Shown one piece after another: positions 34,276 to 43,914 of a stretch of DNA of 64,000 nucleotides. The DNA is taken from NCBI GenBank assembly GCA_964441735.1, contig CAYTVB010000006.1:1-64000 (forward strand), in the 5' to 3' direction. The first letter of the stretch is position 1. Each line of letters opens with the position of its first letter. Origin of the DNA: JASMTM01 sp964441735 (GTDB lineage: Bacteria > Thermotogota > Thermotogae > Petrotogales > Kosmotogaceae). The notes beneath the pieces are model-generated. The model did no database searches. It worked only from the letters and a program-made list of their open reading frames with translations, and was not told the origin of the DNA. The position numbers were made by a program, and so were the translations under genes.

Positions 34276-35346
34276 CTATTTCTTTATGGTTGCCACCTCA
34301 ACTAATTCATAATCTCGTTCACCCAGTCCAATTTTTTCAGCATGTTCAAGTTGAGTTTGCCAGGTAACATTTGGATGAACTTTCTTGAAGGGATCATAAC
34401 CTACCCTATCAATAACCATGTCTATACAGGCTTTATCAATACTAACAGGATCCGTGCTCGCTACAATTCCTATATCTGGAGCAACAGGTGGTTCGTTTAT
34501 GAAGTAACAATCGCAATTCGGAGAAACATTACTAATCAGGGATACAAAAATTGCCTTTTTACCTGAAAGTGCAGCTTTTGCGTATTCTGCCATTTTTTTA
34601 CTGGCTATTTCTCCTGAAGAGTCCCACGTTGGATGCATAGCATCGTAACTACACATTGTAATACATTCACCGCATCCTATACAAACATCATAGTCAATTC
34701 TGGCAGCTTCATCTACCGTAATGGCTCCAGTAGGACAATGTCTTTCGCACATGCGACAGGCAACACAGTTATCCTCATTTACCCTTGGTTTTGAATCGGA
34801 ATGCTGTTCCATTTTACCTGCTCTTGCAGCACTTCCCATTCCAATATTCTTAATAGCGCCACCAAAACCGGTAAGCTCATGACCTTTAAAATGAGATAAA
34901 ACAACAACTGCATCAGCAAGCGCTATACCAGATGATACTTTTGCCTTCTTGATAAATTCTCCTTCAATATCAACTTCCACCTGGTCAGAACCTCTAAGCC
35001 CGTCTGCTATTATCACCGGTGCACCAAGAGTTTCATAGGTGAAACCATTTACAGTAGCTGTTTTAAGGTGGTCTATTGCATTTGATCTACTTCCTTGATA
35101 GAGCGTATTTGCATCAGTTACATAGGGTTTTCCACCCAATTCTTTTATCTTATCAACTATCACCCTTGTATAATTATGTCTAACAAATGCTACATTTCCA
35201 TATTCGCCAAAATGAACTTTAATTGCAATAAATTTATCCTTTTCAACCAGTTCATTTAACTGAACCTTTTTCAACAATAATTCAATTTTTTGAAGTAATC
35301 CCAGTTCAGGTTCGGTGTTCATATTTGTAAAATATACCTTTGACAT
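34276..35346 (-). CDS. DUF362 protein with two 4Fe-4S clusters
   Basis: A 356-residue protein: N-terminal DUF362 domain (VHFGEYGNVAFVRHNYTRVI near 46, then FKGHELTGFGGAIKNIGMG near 157) with a bacterial-ferredoxin domain inserted from about 190 to 245 (NCVACRMCERHCP and VCIGCGECITMC), followed by the rest of DUF362. The role of this family is not established; electron transfer is likely from the clusters. It is probably co-transcribed after the flavin-reductase-like gene 17 bases upstream. GGAGGGAGG precedes the ATG. Confidence 0.85.
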   Translation of the reverse strand: MSKVYFTNMNTEPELGLLQKIELLLKKVQLNELVEKDKFIAIKVHFGEYGNVAFVRHNYTRVIVDKIKELGGKPYVTDANTLYQGSRSNAIDHLKTATVNGFTYETLGAPVIIADGLRGSDQVEVDIEGEFIKKAKVSSGIALADAVVVLSHFKGHELTGFGGAIKNIGMGSAARAGKMEQHSDSKPRVNEDNCVACRMCERHCPTGAITVDEAARIDYDVCIGCGECITMCSYDAMHPTWDSSGEIASKKMAEYAKAALSGKKAIFVSLISNVSPNCDCYFINEPPVAPDIGIVASTDPVSIDKACIDMVIDRVGYDPFKKVHPNVTWQTQLEHAEKIGLGERDYELVEVATIKK

Positions 35347-35363
35347 CGTAATCCTCCCTCCAT

Positions 35364-35816
35364 TTATTGAAGCATTTCGTGTTCACCGTACAATAGAGGT
35401 TCTTCATCTTCATATAACCTTTGGTCAACAACTTCACCAATGAATAATGTATGATCACCAGCATTAGCGGTGCTATCAATTCTGCACTCAATAAAAGCTA
35501 CTGAATCTGAAAGAACGGGCGTTCTTCTATCAGTTAATGTATACTTGAAGTTGTCAAATTTGTTTACGTCTCTGCCACTTTTTGTACCAAAATATTCTAC
35601 AACCTTTTTTGCTGATTTTTTCATAATGCATATGCCAAAATACTCTGTTTTATTCAATAACTCATGTGAATATCTTGTCTTACCAATAGAAACAGTTATC
35701 ATAGGTGGTTCACCAGAAACACGTGTAATCCACGCCACGGAAATTCCGTTAAGTTGACCTTCAGCATTCATGGTAACTATGGTTGTACTAGAATATAATT
35801 TCCCAAGAGCGTCCAA
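35364..35816 (-). CDS. Flavin-reductase-like (flavoredoxin) protein
   Basis: About 150 residues of the FMN-binding split-barrel fold. Motifs are TIVTMNAEGQLNGISVAWITRVSG-like at 10-35, PPMITVSIGKTRYSHELL near 40-55, and SVAFIECRIDST with GDHTLFIGEVV near 110-130. Members bind FMN and reduce iron centres or flavins in anaerobes. The upstream in-frame TTG (35831) overlaps GGAGGTG, so TTG at 35816, 8 bases downstream of GGAGG, is chosen. It precedes a DUF362-ferredoxin gene, which could be its partner (inference). Confidence 0.83.
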   Translation of the reverse strand: MDALGKLYSSTTIVTMNAEGQLNGISVAWITRVSGEPPMITVSIGKTRYSHELLNKTEYFGICIMKKSAKKVVEYFGTKSGRDVNKFDNFKYTLTDRRTPVLSDSVAFIECRIDSTANAGDHTLFIGEVVDQRLYEDEEPLLYGEHEMLQ

Positions 35817-35857
35817 AATAGACACCTCCAACGTTTAGTTTTCAATTCAATTGTACG

Positions 35858-37189
35858 TTAATTGGTTAGTTCTGTGAAGCTTTTCAATAATTCATTATAA
35901 TTATCTGAGTATTCTCTGTTAGATAATTCATTTTTATCGAGAAGGAATAATACAAAATCAACTAAATCACCGTATTGTATGTTGTCAAAAAAGGCTTTAA
36001 CCTGATTTTTATCGGGTGATTTTTTACTCAACTCATTGACTTTCTGCAATATCATCAGCGGATTGTAGGGGAACAATCGTTCCATGTTGTAAAATTCAAG
36101 CATCAGTTCAAGAATACTACTGCACGTTTCTTCAGGGTGTTTTAAATTGGTTCCTGCAATATTTTCTAATCTCGGAAGTACCAATCTGTAATAAATATAT
36201 TCCACAGGTAGTCCCGATAATTCGCTGCTTTCTATACCAAGAAGTTCCAAACATTGTTTTTGTTCACTCTCACGCATTGAGCAAAAAAGATCTTTAACTA
36301 TGTCTTTATTACTATAAATATAATATCTATTACCTGTGAGCAAACCAAAAGATTTCAATCCATCAAGATAACCCTGCTTTATGTATTTCTTCGATACCTC
36401 AATATCAAAAGTTAACAAATTGCCATAATGTTCCACTGGCTTTATATATCTTATTTCAGCTTCACTTTCAATTTCTTTATTCAAAAAGTTTAAAAGATCA
36501 TTTATGCCATATGTCCCAATATCCACTGCCACAATTTTTTTATGTCCCCTGTTGATAGCCATTTCTAAAGGCATATTGCTATAAACTCCACCATCAACAA
36601 ATGTTTCTCCTGAAATAATCTCTCTCTTAAATACCGGGAAATTTGCACTGGCCAGGACATATTCAATTAATTTTCCTTCAGGAATATCCTCAATATACAG
36701 CATCCTCGGTTCCAGATTTGAAATTGAATAAGCAACAAGACCATAATCTATTTCACTTTCACGTATTTCTTTTTCTTCTATAACATTATTTAAAGCTTTT
36801 TTAAGAGGCTCTACATCTATACCTTTGAACAGTTCTGATAAACCTTTGCTCAGCGAACTGATACTAATGTTCTTATATGAACCCGATATAAGACTTTTTA
36901 GAGCAGGGGATATCATCATGATATTGTCGTAATCCGTATTAATCCATATATTTCGTGCTGTTTCGTACTTATCGGAAGCAATAGCAAGGCCATTTATTGC
37001 GCCTACGGATGTTCCATAAACGGCGCTTATTTTAATTCCCATATCTTTCATCGCTTTCCAGACACCGATTTCATATGCTCCTCGACCGCCCCCACCTGAT
37101 AAAATAAGGGCATATCCTTCATTTTCAGAAGTATTTGAAAAGCCAGAAATTAACATAGTCATCACCAAAATAACAAAAATTTTGTTCAT
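35858..37189 (-). CDS. Patatin-like phospholipase, exported
   Basis: A 443-residue patatin-family acyl hydrolase. After a signal peptide of about 20 residues come the oxyanion loop GGGGRGAYEIGV near 34, the nucleophile in GTSVGAINGLA near 61, and the catalytic Asp in VDGGVYSN near 200. The dyad is intact. The last 190 or so residues are helical and unrecognised. It would cleave acyl chains from phospholipids outside the cytoplasm or in the periplasm. It is divergent from an ABC exporter across 90 bases that hold a long perfect inverted repeat. Confidence 0.85.
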   Translation of the reverse strand: MNKIFVILVMTMLISGFSNTSENEGYALILSGGGGRGAYEIGVWKAMKDMGIKISAVYGTSVGAINGLAIASDKYETARNIWINTDYDNIMMISPALKSLISGSYKNISISSLSKGLSELFKGIDVEPLKKALNNVIEEKEIRESEIDYGLVAYSISNLEPRMLYIEDIPEGKLIEYVLASANFPVFKREIISGETFVDGGVYSNMPLEMAINRGHKKIVAVDIGTYGINDLLNFLNKEIESEAEIRYIKPVEHYGNLLTFDIEVSKKYIKQGYLDGLKSFGLLTGNRYYIYSNKDIVKDLFCSMRESEQKQCLELLGIESSELSGLPVEYIYYRLVLPRLENIAGTNLKHPEETCSSILELMLEFYNMERLFPYNPLMILQKVNELSKKSPDKNQVKAFFDNIQYGDLVDFVLFLLDKNELSNREYSDNYNELLKSFTELTN

Positions 37190-37207
37190 AAATTATACCG
37201 CCCTTTT

Positions 37208-37237
37208 AGATTTTATCACCTTAAGATGATAAAATCT
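37208..37237. repeat. Perfect 11-bp inverted repeat in a divergent promoter region
   Basis: AGATTTTATCA (37208-37218), 8-base spacer, TGATAAAATCT (37227-37237). It lies between the patatin gene and the ABC exporter gene, whose starts are 90 bases apart. AT-rich arms and no T run argue for an operator rather than a terminator; each arm contains a TAAAAT-like -10 on one strand. Confidence 0.7.
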
Positions 37238-37279
37238 TTATGATTTCACATATTTCATCTTTGGCAGGAGTGAAAATAT

Positions 37280-39010
37280 TTGTTTTGGACATTTATTAGA
37301 GAGAATTGGATTAGATATCTTCTTGGAATTATTTTTCTAATAGCAGTTGATCTCCTTCAATTAATAACTCCCTGGATAATTGGGGACGTGGTGGATAGAT
37401 TGAAAGTTGGGATTTCAGATCCCAATGTATTGAAAGTGACAATTTTTTCCATTATTGCTATTGCTGCTGGCTTATTTATATCCCGCTTTTTTTGGCGTAT
37501 ATTCATTATGGGCGCTGCTCGAAAATTTGAGTATTATTCAAAAAAAGTCCTTTTTGAAAAGCTTTTAAACCTCCCGCCTAGTTTCTTTGATAAGATGCGA
37601 ATAGGAGATTTCATGGCCCGTTTTACAAATGATGTTCGAGCAGTTCGGATGGCAATGGGTCCAGCAATAGTAATGACTGTAGATGCTTTATTCTTATCAA
37701 TAGTAACAGTTGTAGCTATGGGGACTATAGTTGGATGGCAATTGACATGGGTTTCTGCTATTCCTTTGCCTTTTCTTGCATTTTTCTCAGCTTTTTTTGG
37801 AAAGATGATCCATTCTCGTTTCAAAAAAGTCCAAGCATCATTTTCAACATTAACGGATACCGTTGAGGAATCCATATCTGGTGTAAGGGTAGTTAAGAGT
37901 TATGGTATTGAAGATCTCCGTGGTAAGATGCTTGAAGACAAATCCAATGATTATGTTAATAAAAACATGTCTTTGGTGAAGGTTTGGGGTATGTTTTTTC
38001 CGCTCATCCAGTTACTTGCATCTTCCGGATTTGTCATTGCTCTCTATTTTGGTGGAAGACAGGTAATACTTCAGCAAATAACTCTAGGTAAATTTGTCAC
38101 TTTTACCACTTATTTAGGAATGTTGATATGGCCAATGATGGCGGTTGGCTGGTTAATCAACATCATACAGCGTGGTAGGGCTTCCTATGAACGTCTGGTA
38201 GATATTATCAATACCCGATCAAATATTAAAACTGAGGAACATGCAAAACTCGATAGAATAAATGGAGACATATCTTTTAACAATTTGACTTTTAAATATG
38301 AGTCATCAAAAGAACCTGTAATAAAGAATATTAATATCGACATAAAAGCTGGCACTAAAACGGCAATTATTGGTACAACAGGTTCAGGAAAAACTACGAT
38401 AGCTAAACTTATTGCAAGGATGTATCCGGTACCAAACAATAAAATATTTATTGATGGTGTGGATATAAACAAATTGGACCCGAATTTGATCAGAAAGTAT
38501 ATCTCTTATGTGCCTCAAGAAACCTTTCTTTTTACTGAAACTGTAAAAAACAACATTGCTTTTGGAGTAGAAGATTACACTGATGAGGAAATTGTAAATT
38601 TTGCTGAGATTGCTTCCGTACACGAAGATATTAAGAATTTCCATAAAGGATACGAAACCAAAGTAGGAGAAAGAGGTGTAACTTTATCCGGGGGACAAAA
38701 ACAAAGAATAGCCATTGCAAGAGCATTAATTAGAAGAACACCAGTAATTGTTCTTGATGATTGCCTATCGGCCGTGGATACAGAAACTGAAGCTGCTATT
38801 CTAAACAGTCTTCAGAAAGAACACGAAGCAAGAACTGTAATAGTTATCACTCACAGATTAAAAGCAGTTATGAATTCTGACATGATTTATGTCCTTCATA
38901 ACGGACAAATTATAGAAAGTGGAAAACACCAAGTGTTAATTAAAAACAAAGGTTTGTATAAGAAGATGTATGAAAGACAGTTACTAGAAGAAAAGATCGA
39001 GGAGGAATAA
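37280..39010 (+). CDS. Heterodimeric ABC exporter, subunit with degenerate ATP site
   Basis: A 576-residue half-transporter: six-helix domain to about residue 320, then an ATPase. Walker A GTTGSGKTT starts at 365, signature LSGGQ at 469-473, Walker B VLDD at 491-494, and H-loop THR follows. The catalytic Glu after Walker B is replaced by Asp494, as in TM287 of Thermotoga maritima, so this Walker site is predicted to hydrolyse slowly or not at all. It would work with the next gene's product as a multidrug or lipid exporter. The start is TTG at 37280, 9 bases after AGGAG. Confidence 0.9.
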   Translation: MFWTFIRENWIRYLLGIIFLIAVDLLQLITPWIIGDVVDRLKVGISDPNVLKVTIFSIIAIAAGLFISRFFWRIFIMGAARKFEYYSKKVLFEKLLNLPPSFFDKMRIGDFMARFTNDVRAVRMAMGPAIVMTVDALFLSIVTVVAMGTIVGWQLTWVSAIPLPFLAFFSAFFGKMIHSRFKKVQASFSTLTDTVEESISGVRVVKSYGIEDLRGKMLEDKSNDYVNKNMSLVKVWGMFFPLIQLLASSGFVIALYFGGRQVILQQITLGKFVTFTTYLGMLIWPMMAVGWLINIIQRGRASYERLVDIINTRSNIKTEEHAKLDRINGDISFNNLTFKYESSKEPVIKNINIDIKAGTKTAIIGTTGSGKTTIAKLIARMYPVPNNKIFIDGVDINKLDPNLIRKYISYVPQETFLFTETVKNNIAFGVEDYTDEEIVNFAEIASVHEDIKNFHKGYETKVGERGVTLSGGQKQRIAIARALIRRTPVIVLDDCLSAVDTETEAAILNSLQKEHEARTVIVITHRLKAVMNSDMIYVLHNGQIIESGKHQVLIKNKGLYKKMYERQLLEEKIEEE

Positions 39011-39012
39011 GG

Positions 39013-40962
39013 ATGGCTGCATATGAAACTTATTCTGAAGAAGTAGAAGAAAAGGTAAAAGTCGAAGACTGGAAAGTCATCTTCAGGCTATGGAAATATG
39101 CCAGACCTTATTGGCCCCTTCTCATACTTGGTATTTTTCTCATATTGATAACAGCGGGAATAGATCTTGCTATACCCTATATTCAGAAAATAACAATTGA
39201 TAGTTATATTAACGCCGAACACCATTATGAAGTGAAAATGGATGATGGTAGCCCTGTTTTCATTAAGAATGAAGAAGGTAAATACACTCTACAACAACAG
39301 GAAGATGGATCATATGTTATAAGCGATGGAGAAACAGCGTACAATGTAACAGATAAACAACTTCAAGATTTACGTCAGGGAGATCTTGCAGGTGTTAGTC
39401 GTATGTCACTATTATTGTTATCACTTCTTATACTTATGTTCTTTGTAATGTATATGCAGGTTTATTCGATGAGTTACCTTGCACAAAAAGTTACTCATAG
39501 AATCCGTAACGCTCTATTCAATCATATAATAAAATTACCTATGAAGTTTTTTGATACAAATCCCAGCGGTAGACTGGCAACCAGAGTAGCTAACGATACG
39601 AGAAATCTTGCAGAATTCTTTAGCAGTGTTATCGCCTCAATTGTAAAAGACGTTGTATTGTTAGTTGGAATAATAATCGTAATGCTAAGTCTTTCACAAT
39701 ATCTCGGTACAATCGCTCTTTTGCTTTTTCCTTTGATTGTTGTAAGCACTTTGATTTTCAGATACTTTGACAGAATTGCTTACCGTAAAGTGCGTACACG
39801 ACTTGCTGTGATTAATGCATATTTAGCAGAACATATCTCTGGAATGTCAGTAATACAGTTGTTTAACCAGCAAAAGAATAAGGCAAATGAATTTGATGAA
39901 GTAAATGATTATCACCTAAAAAGTTTAAAAGAACAGCTGCTTGTTTTTGCAATATTTAGACCTTTGATGGATTTTCTATATTATTTTGCAATATCTATTC
40001 TTTTATGGTATGGAGCTAAAGGGATCTTCAACGAAACTCTACAGTTCGGCGTGCTTTACGCCTTTGTGAGTTACATAGAAATGTTTTTTAGACCTTTAAG
40101 GGATATTGCAGAAAAGTATGATATCGTTCAAAATGCTCTTGCATCTGCGGAAAAAATATTCAAACTAATGGATAAAAAGGAAGAAAAATATAATGAAGAT
40201 CTTCCAGAAATCAGTAGAGTTAAAGGTAATATTAATTTCGAAAATGTCTTTTTTGCCTATGAAAAAGAAAATCCCGTTCTAAAAGATGTCAGCTTCAAAG
40301 TATCCCCAAAAGAAGAAATCGCATTCGTTGGTGAGACAGGTGCAGGAAAAACTACGGTTGTTAGCTTACTCAATGCTCTTTATCGTATACAGAAAGGGGA
40401 TATAAAGATCGATGAGAAGTCTATTTATGATTACAATCTGAAGGCCTTGAGAAGGCGAATAGGTGTAGTTCTTCAGGATGTTTTTCTTTTCTCCGGAACA
40501 ATACTGGATAATATAAGGTTGTTTAATAAAAAAATATCTCGTGAAGAAGTTATTAAAGCCGCCAATTATGTCTATGCGGATAAATTCATAAAGCGCTTCC
40601 CTAATAGTTATGATACGGAAATACTTGAACGAGGCGGTACAATTTCTGCTGGAGAACGTCAACTGATAGCCTTAGCACGAGCAGTCCTCTATGATGCTGA
40701 CATATTAATACTGGATGAAGCCACAGCTAACATAGACACTGAAACAGAAACTCTTATACAAAAAGCTATGGAAAGAGTTTCTAAGCAAAAAACAGTACTT
40801 ACAATAGCACACAGAATATCCACAATTAGTGGAGCAAATCGGATACTTGTAATACATAAAGGTAAACTGGTGGAAGAAGGAAATCACGAGGAGCTTATAA
40901 AAGAAGGCGGAATTTATGCTGACCTTTATAAATTACAGTATGAACTTGGTGATATTGCGTAG
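39013..40962 (+). CDS. Heterodimeric ABC exporter, catalytic subunit with external insert
   Basis: A 649-residue half-transporter following its partner by 2 bases. Walker A GETGAGKTT starts at 440, Walker B LDEA has the catalytic Glu569, and the H-loop is AHR. Its signature is ISAGE (544-548) in place of LSGGQ, so it completes the degenerate site while its partner's LSGGQ completes the active one, exactly as in TM287/288. Between the first and second helices is an insert of about 65 residues (roughly 65-128) with repeated DDGS/EDGS/DGE turns, probably extracytoplasmic and beta-rich. GGAGGAATAAGG precedes the ATG. Confidence 0.9.
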   Translation: MAAYETYSEEVEEKVKVEDWKVIFRLWKYARPYWPLLILGIFLILITAGIDLAIPYIQKITIDSYINAEHHYEVKMDDGSPVFIKNEEGKYTLQQQEDGSYVISDGETAYNVTDKQLQDLRQGDLAGVSRMSLLLLSLLILMFFVMYMQVYSMSYLAQKVTHRIRNALFNHIIKLPMKFFDTNPSGRLATRVANDTRNLAEFFSSVIASIVKDVVLLVGIIIVMLSLSQYLGTIALLLFPLIVVSTLIFRYFDRIAYRKVRTRLAVINAYLAEHISGMSVIQLFNQQKNKANEFDEVNDYHLKSLKEQLLVFAIFRPLMDFLYYFAISILLWYGAKGIFNETLQFGVLYAFVSYIEMFFRPLRDIAEKYDIVQNALASAEKIFKLMDKKEEKYNEDLPEISRVKGNINFENVFFAYEKENPVLKDVSFKVSPKEEIAFVGETGAGKTTVVSLLNALYRIQKGDIKIDEKSIYDYNLKALRRRIGVVLQDVFLFSGTILDNIRLFNKKISREEVIKAANYVYADKFIKRFPNSYDTEILERGGTISAGERQLIALARAVLYDADILILDEATANIDTETETLIQKAMERVSKQKTVLTIAHRISTISGANRILVIHKGKLVEEGNHEELIKEGGIYADLYKLQYELGDIA

Positions 40963-40965
40963 ACA

Positions 40966-42357
40966 CTAAGTATTATCATTCTCTTTATCTTTCTCTACCC
41001 TTTTTCTTTTTGGTCTTTCAACCAGAAAATCCTTTAATTTGTTGAAAATCAACGAATTCTCATATGGTCTGACCAAACCACGACGACCTAGAATTGATAT
41101 AGTGCTAAACGCAAAACGAGATACGGATGCAACTTTCTTTGTCTTTACTCGTTTTAACAAAAGCCATGAAAACATTCTTAAAACACCGGTTGCTATAAAA
41201 AGGATTTGTATACCAAAAAAGGGGATACCAAATAGTTCGAAGGTTATCTCCTTTAAGTACGTTGCTGCAAAACCGCCAGTCAAAGCACCTGCAAGTGCTC
41301 CCATCCCATTAACAAATGCAAGGATTGCAAAATATGTTTCTGTTAGTGCCGGATCGACTATGTTGAGCATTATTGTGAACAGTGCTAAATTGATCGCAGT
41401 CCAGTTAATTCCTGTTAGAATAGCATCAATAGGCAACAAAGTATGCATGGTAGCCTGATTAACAAATATCCACATTATTGCTGTAAAAGCTGCTGAGAAT
41501 ATTCCGAATTCCGCAACGCTTTGATGACCAATCTCATCAGACAATCTCCCCCATACAAAATAGAAAAATATTGATACACCACCAGCAACAATACTCAGTA
41601 CACTCAAATATGAATAAGATAGCTTTAGGTTTACCAGTTGAAAATATGGAAAAAATGGATTTGCAAGTGCTATGGAAAAATTCCAGAAAAAAGAAAAAGT
41701 AAGGAACCTTTTAAAATTCCAATCTTTAAGAACAACGCTAAAGAGCTTTTTACTTTGATATTGTTTTCTCGGTGGGTCTTCAAATCTTCTTAAAATGAAA
41801 TATGTAGTCAGAGAAAAGCCTGCCCCAATAATTGATATTATCAAGAAACCCAGCGATTCGTTAAATGTATCAAGCATAAAAGAATAAAGAAAAAGCATGG
41901 TCATGGAAGAAATTGATACCAGCAAGTTTCTCAGACCATGATACCTACCCGATCTTTCATTTGGAATAATATCTCTCATTAAAGATATCCAGAAATTAGC
42001 AGTAAAACCATTAAAAACAGCAAACACTGCTAGTATTGCAACAAGTATATATTGATTTTTCCATCCTAAAAAAATTAGAAAAGGAAGTAACAGAAGAACG
42101 GGTCGCGATATTGAGGCAGAAAAAATCATCGAAGCTTTTCTACTTCCCATTTTCCTCAATAAAAGTGGAACACCCAGCTGAAAAACCTGCGCCATTACAG
42201 GTAGCATACCCAAAACTGCCAATATACTCTCTGTAACACCAAACTGTAATGCAAGTCCTGTTAAAAGAAAACCCTGAGTGAGTATAAAAGCGTTGTTATA
42301 AAGAACACTTTCAACCAGGGATAACCTTTTTGTTTTCGAATACTGATCTTCCAACAT
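40966..42357 (-). CDS. MFS transporter
   Basis: A 463-residue major-facilitator protein with about 12 hydrophobic helices. The loop after helix 2 (RKMGSRKASM) and the loop after helix 8 (WGRLSDEIGH) fit the MFS motif A. The C-terminal 50 residues are hydrophilic and basic (KDFLVERPKRKRVEKDKEN). Substrate unknown; it is not obviously a sugar symporter or drug pump. It ends 3 bases from the convergent ABC exporter gene. The 220-base gap upstream holds the terminator of the next leftward gene and no convincing promoter. Confidence 0.82.
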   Translation of the reverse strand: MLEDQYSKTKRLSLVESVLYNNAFILTQGFLLTGLALQFGVTESILAVLGMLPVMAQVFQLGVPLLLRKMGSRKASMIFSASISRPVLLLLPFLIFLGWKNQYILVAILAVFAVFNGFTANFWISLMRDIIPNERSGRYHGLRNLLVSISSMTMLFLYSFMLDTFNESLGFLIISIIGAGFSLTTYFILRRFEDPPRKQYQSKKLFSVVLKDWNFKRFLTFSFFWNFSIALANPFFPYFQLVNLKLSYSYLSVLSIVAGGVSIFFYFVWGRLSDEIGHQSVAEFGIFSAAFTAIMWIFVNQATMHTLLPIDAILTGINWTAINLALFTIMLNIVDPALTETYFAILAFVNGMGALAGALTGGFAATYLKEITFELFGIPFFGIQILFIATGVLRMFSWLLLKRVKTKKVASVSRFAFSTISILGRRGLVRPYENSLIFNKLKDFLVERPKRKRVEKDKENDNT

Positions 42358-42436
42358 CTATCCCCCTATCCTTTTACAATCTTTCATGATAAGGAAATTA
42401 TCTAACTTTTATGTTTGCATTTGATGGTGATTGTGT

Positions 42437-42467
42437 AAAAAAAATTGCTGCCCTTTTCGAGGGCAGC
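42437..42467 (-). terminator. Terminator of the long leftward cluster
   Basis: GCTGCCC (42447-42453) and GGGCAGC (42461-42467) form a stem with a 7-base loop, and on the minus strand it is followed by AATTTTTTTT. This is a strong intrinsic terminator about 110 bases beyond the MFS gene at 42578. Confidence 0.93.
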
Positions 42468-42577
42468 GAAGCGGTCTGAGGGTTACTTCAGCATTCTAAT
42501 TATACTAATCATTTTAACACCTGTTACTTATACAGCGCATATAGACATAATTTAACTGGCTTGACATACTTTGTGAT

Positions 42578-43879
42578 TTATTTTCTCATACTTTGTGCTA
42601 TCTCTTTCATTTTACCATGTAATTTCTTTATATCGGTGGGTAGCGTAAATACAGAGATTAATAGTACGCCAGCACAGGGTAACCAAAACATTGCAGAAAT
42701 ATTCATTGCAGCGCCTAAAGAACCCAGTACTGTCGAAATACTTCCTGCAACAAACTTCCCGGCACCGGTACCAAGTGAATCTGTTAGATTGAATATTGAA
42801 AAAATTCTTCCTCTATTTTCAGGAACATTTACATTCATGAGCATTGTTTTCATATTTGGTCCCGTAATTGAAGCAAGTGCTGCTGCTACCATCCCCAACA
42901 GTGAAAGTATTATGAATCCTGTCATATCAGGCTGTACCTCGATATTCAATACAAGCAAAGCGAATCCAGCACCAATAGCAGTACTTATTCCACTAAAAAA
43001 TGGCATATATCTTGGATTCTTTTTATACAATTTTCCTCCGATTATTCCTCCAAAGTAAATTCCAAGTACATTGCCTATTCCAAAAAATATAAAAATCATG
43101 GTAGCTTCACTTGCTGTGAATCCTCTATTTCTTTTTAGAAATTCTACAAGGAAGTAAGGTATTGCACCCCATGGAATTGTTCCAAGAATACCCTGTACAA
43201 ATAAAATTAAATTGGTTTTATTCTTGAACAGTACAAGATAATCTGAAAGACGAACTTTTGCAGTATATTTGTATCCTTTTTCTACCAACTCTCCGACTGC
43301 AACTTCGGAAGCACCTCTTTCTGGCTCTTTTACAATGAAATAAAACAGTATCGCAAGAAATACGTTCGGTACAGAGACGATAATAAATGGTAAACGCCAT
43401 CCATAGGTTTCACCCAAAAAGCCCGCGATTATCATACCAACAATAGCTCCAAGAGAAATTGCCGTTGAAAGCATGGCGTTAACCCTGGGTCTTTCTTCTT
43501 CACCAAAGGTATCACCGGTGAAAGAAAAGATAACTGGAAAAAGTGCACCAATTCCTATACCGCTTAATGCTCTAAGAATAAAAAGTTGAGAGTAATTTGC
43601 AGCAAAGGCTGTTAAAAAACATGGAATTTCACCAACCAGCACTGCAAAGAGAAGAAGCTTTTTTCTACTAAATCGATCACTTAGATAGCCCCATAAAAGG
43701 CTTATAATTGCTCCTATGATTGTAAATGAACCTGCTATGTAACCTATCTGACGATCAGTAATGCCAAATTCTTCCTCAATCATACCAATGTTGGGTGACA
43801 TTACCATCTGATCAGCATTCAACAAGACCATCATTAATAACATAATAAACAACAGAATCCTGGTTAGTTTAACACCCAT
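42578..43879 (-). CDS. MFS transporter, spinster-like
   Basis: A 433-residue MFS protein with 12 helices. NADQMVMSPNIGMIEEEFGITD in the first loop and the motif A WGYLSDRFSRKK near 63 resemble the spinster/sphingolipid-transporter-like and other efflux branches; LRALSGIGIGALFPVIFS in helix 4 is also typical. Substrate unknown. It follows era by 35 bases and precedes the cluster terminator, so it is probably co-transcribed with housekeeping genes. ATG is behind GGGGAAGGG. Confidence 0.85.
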   Translation of the reverse strand: MGVKLTRILLFIMLLMMVLLNADQMVMSPNIGMIEEEFGITDRQIGYIAGSFTIIGAIISLLWGYLSDRFSRKKLLLFAVLVGEIPCFLTAFAANYSQLFILRALSGIGIGALFPVIFSFTGDTFGEEERPRVNAMLSTAISLGAIVGMIIAGFLGETYGWRLPFIIVSVPNVFLAILFYFIVKEPERGASEVAVGELVEKGYKYTAKVRLSDYLVLFKNKTNLILFVQGILGTIPWGAIPYFLVEFLKRNRGFTASEATMIFIFFGIGNVLGIYFGGIIGGKLYKKNPRYMPFFSGISTAIGAGFALLVLNIEVQPDMTGFIILSLLGMVAAALASITGPNMKTMLMNVNVPENRGRIFSIFNLTDSLGTGAGKFVAGSISTVLGSLGAAMNISAMFWLPCAGVLLISVFTLPTDIKKLHGKMKEIAQSMRK

Positions 43880-43914
43880 TTTTACCCTTCCCCTTATTTA
43901 TGCTATTAAAGTAA

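Noticed and set aside
42358..42577. Small RNA gene in the 220-base gap between the MFS genes
   Set aside because: The only structure is the intrinsic terminator at 42437-42467 on the minus strand; no promoter for a separate RNA is convincing.
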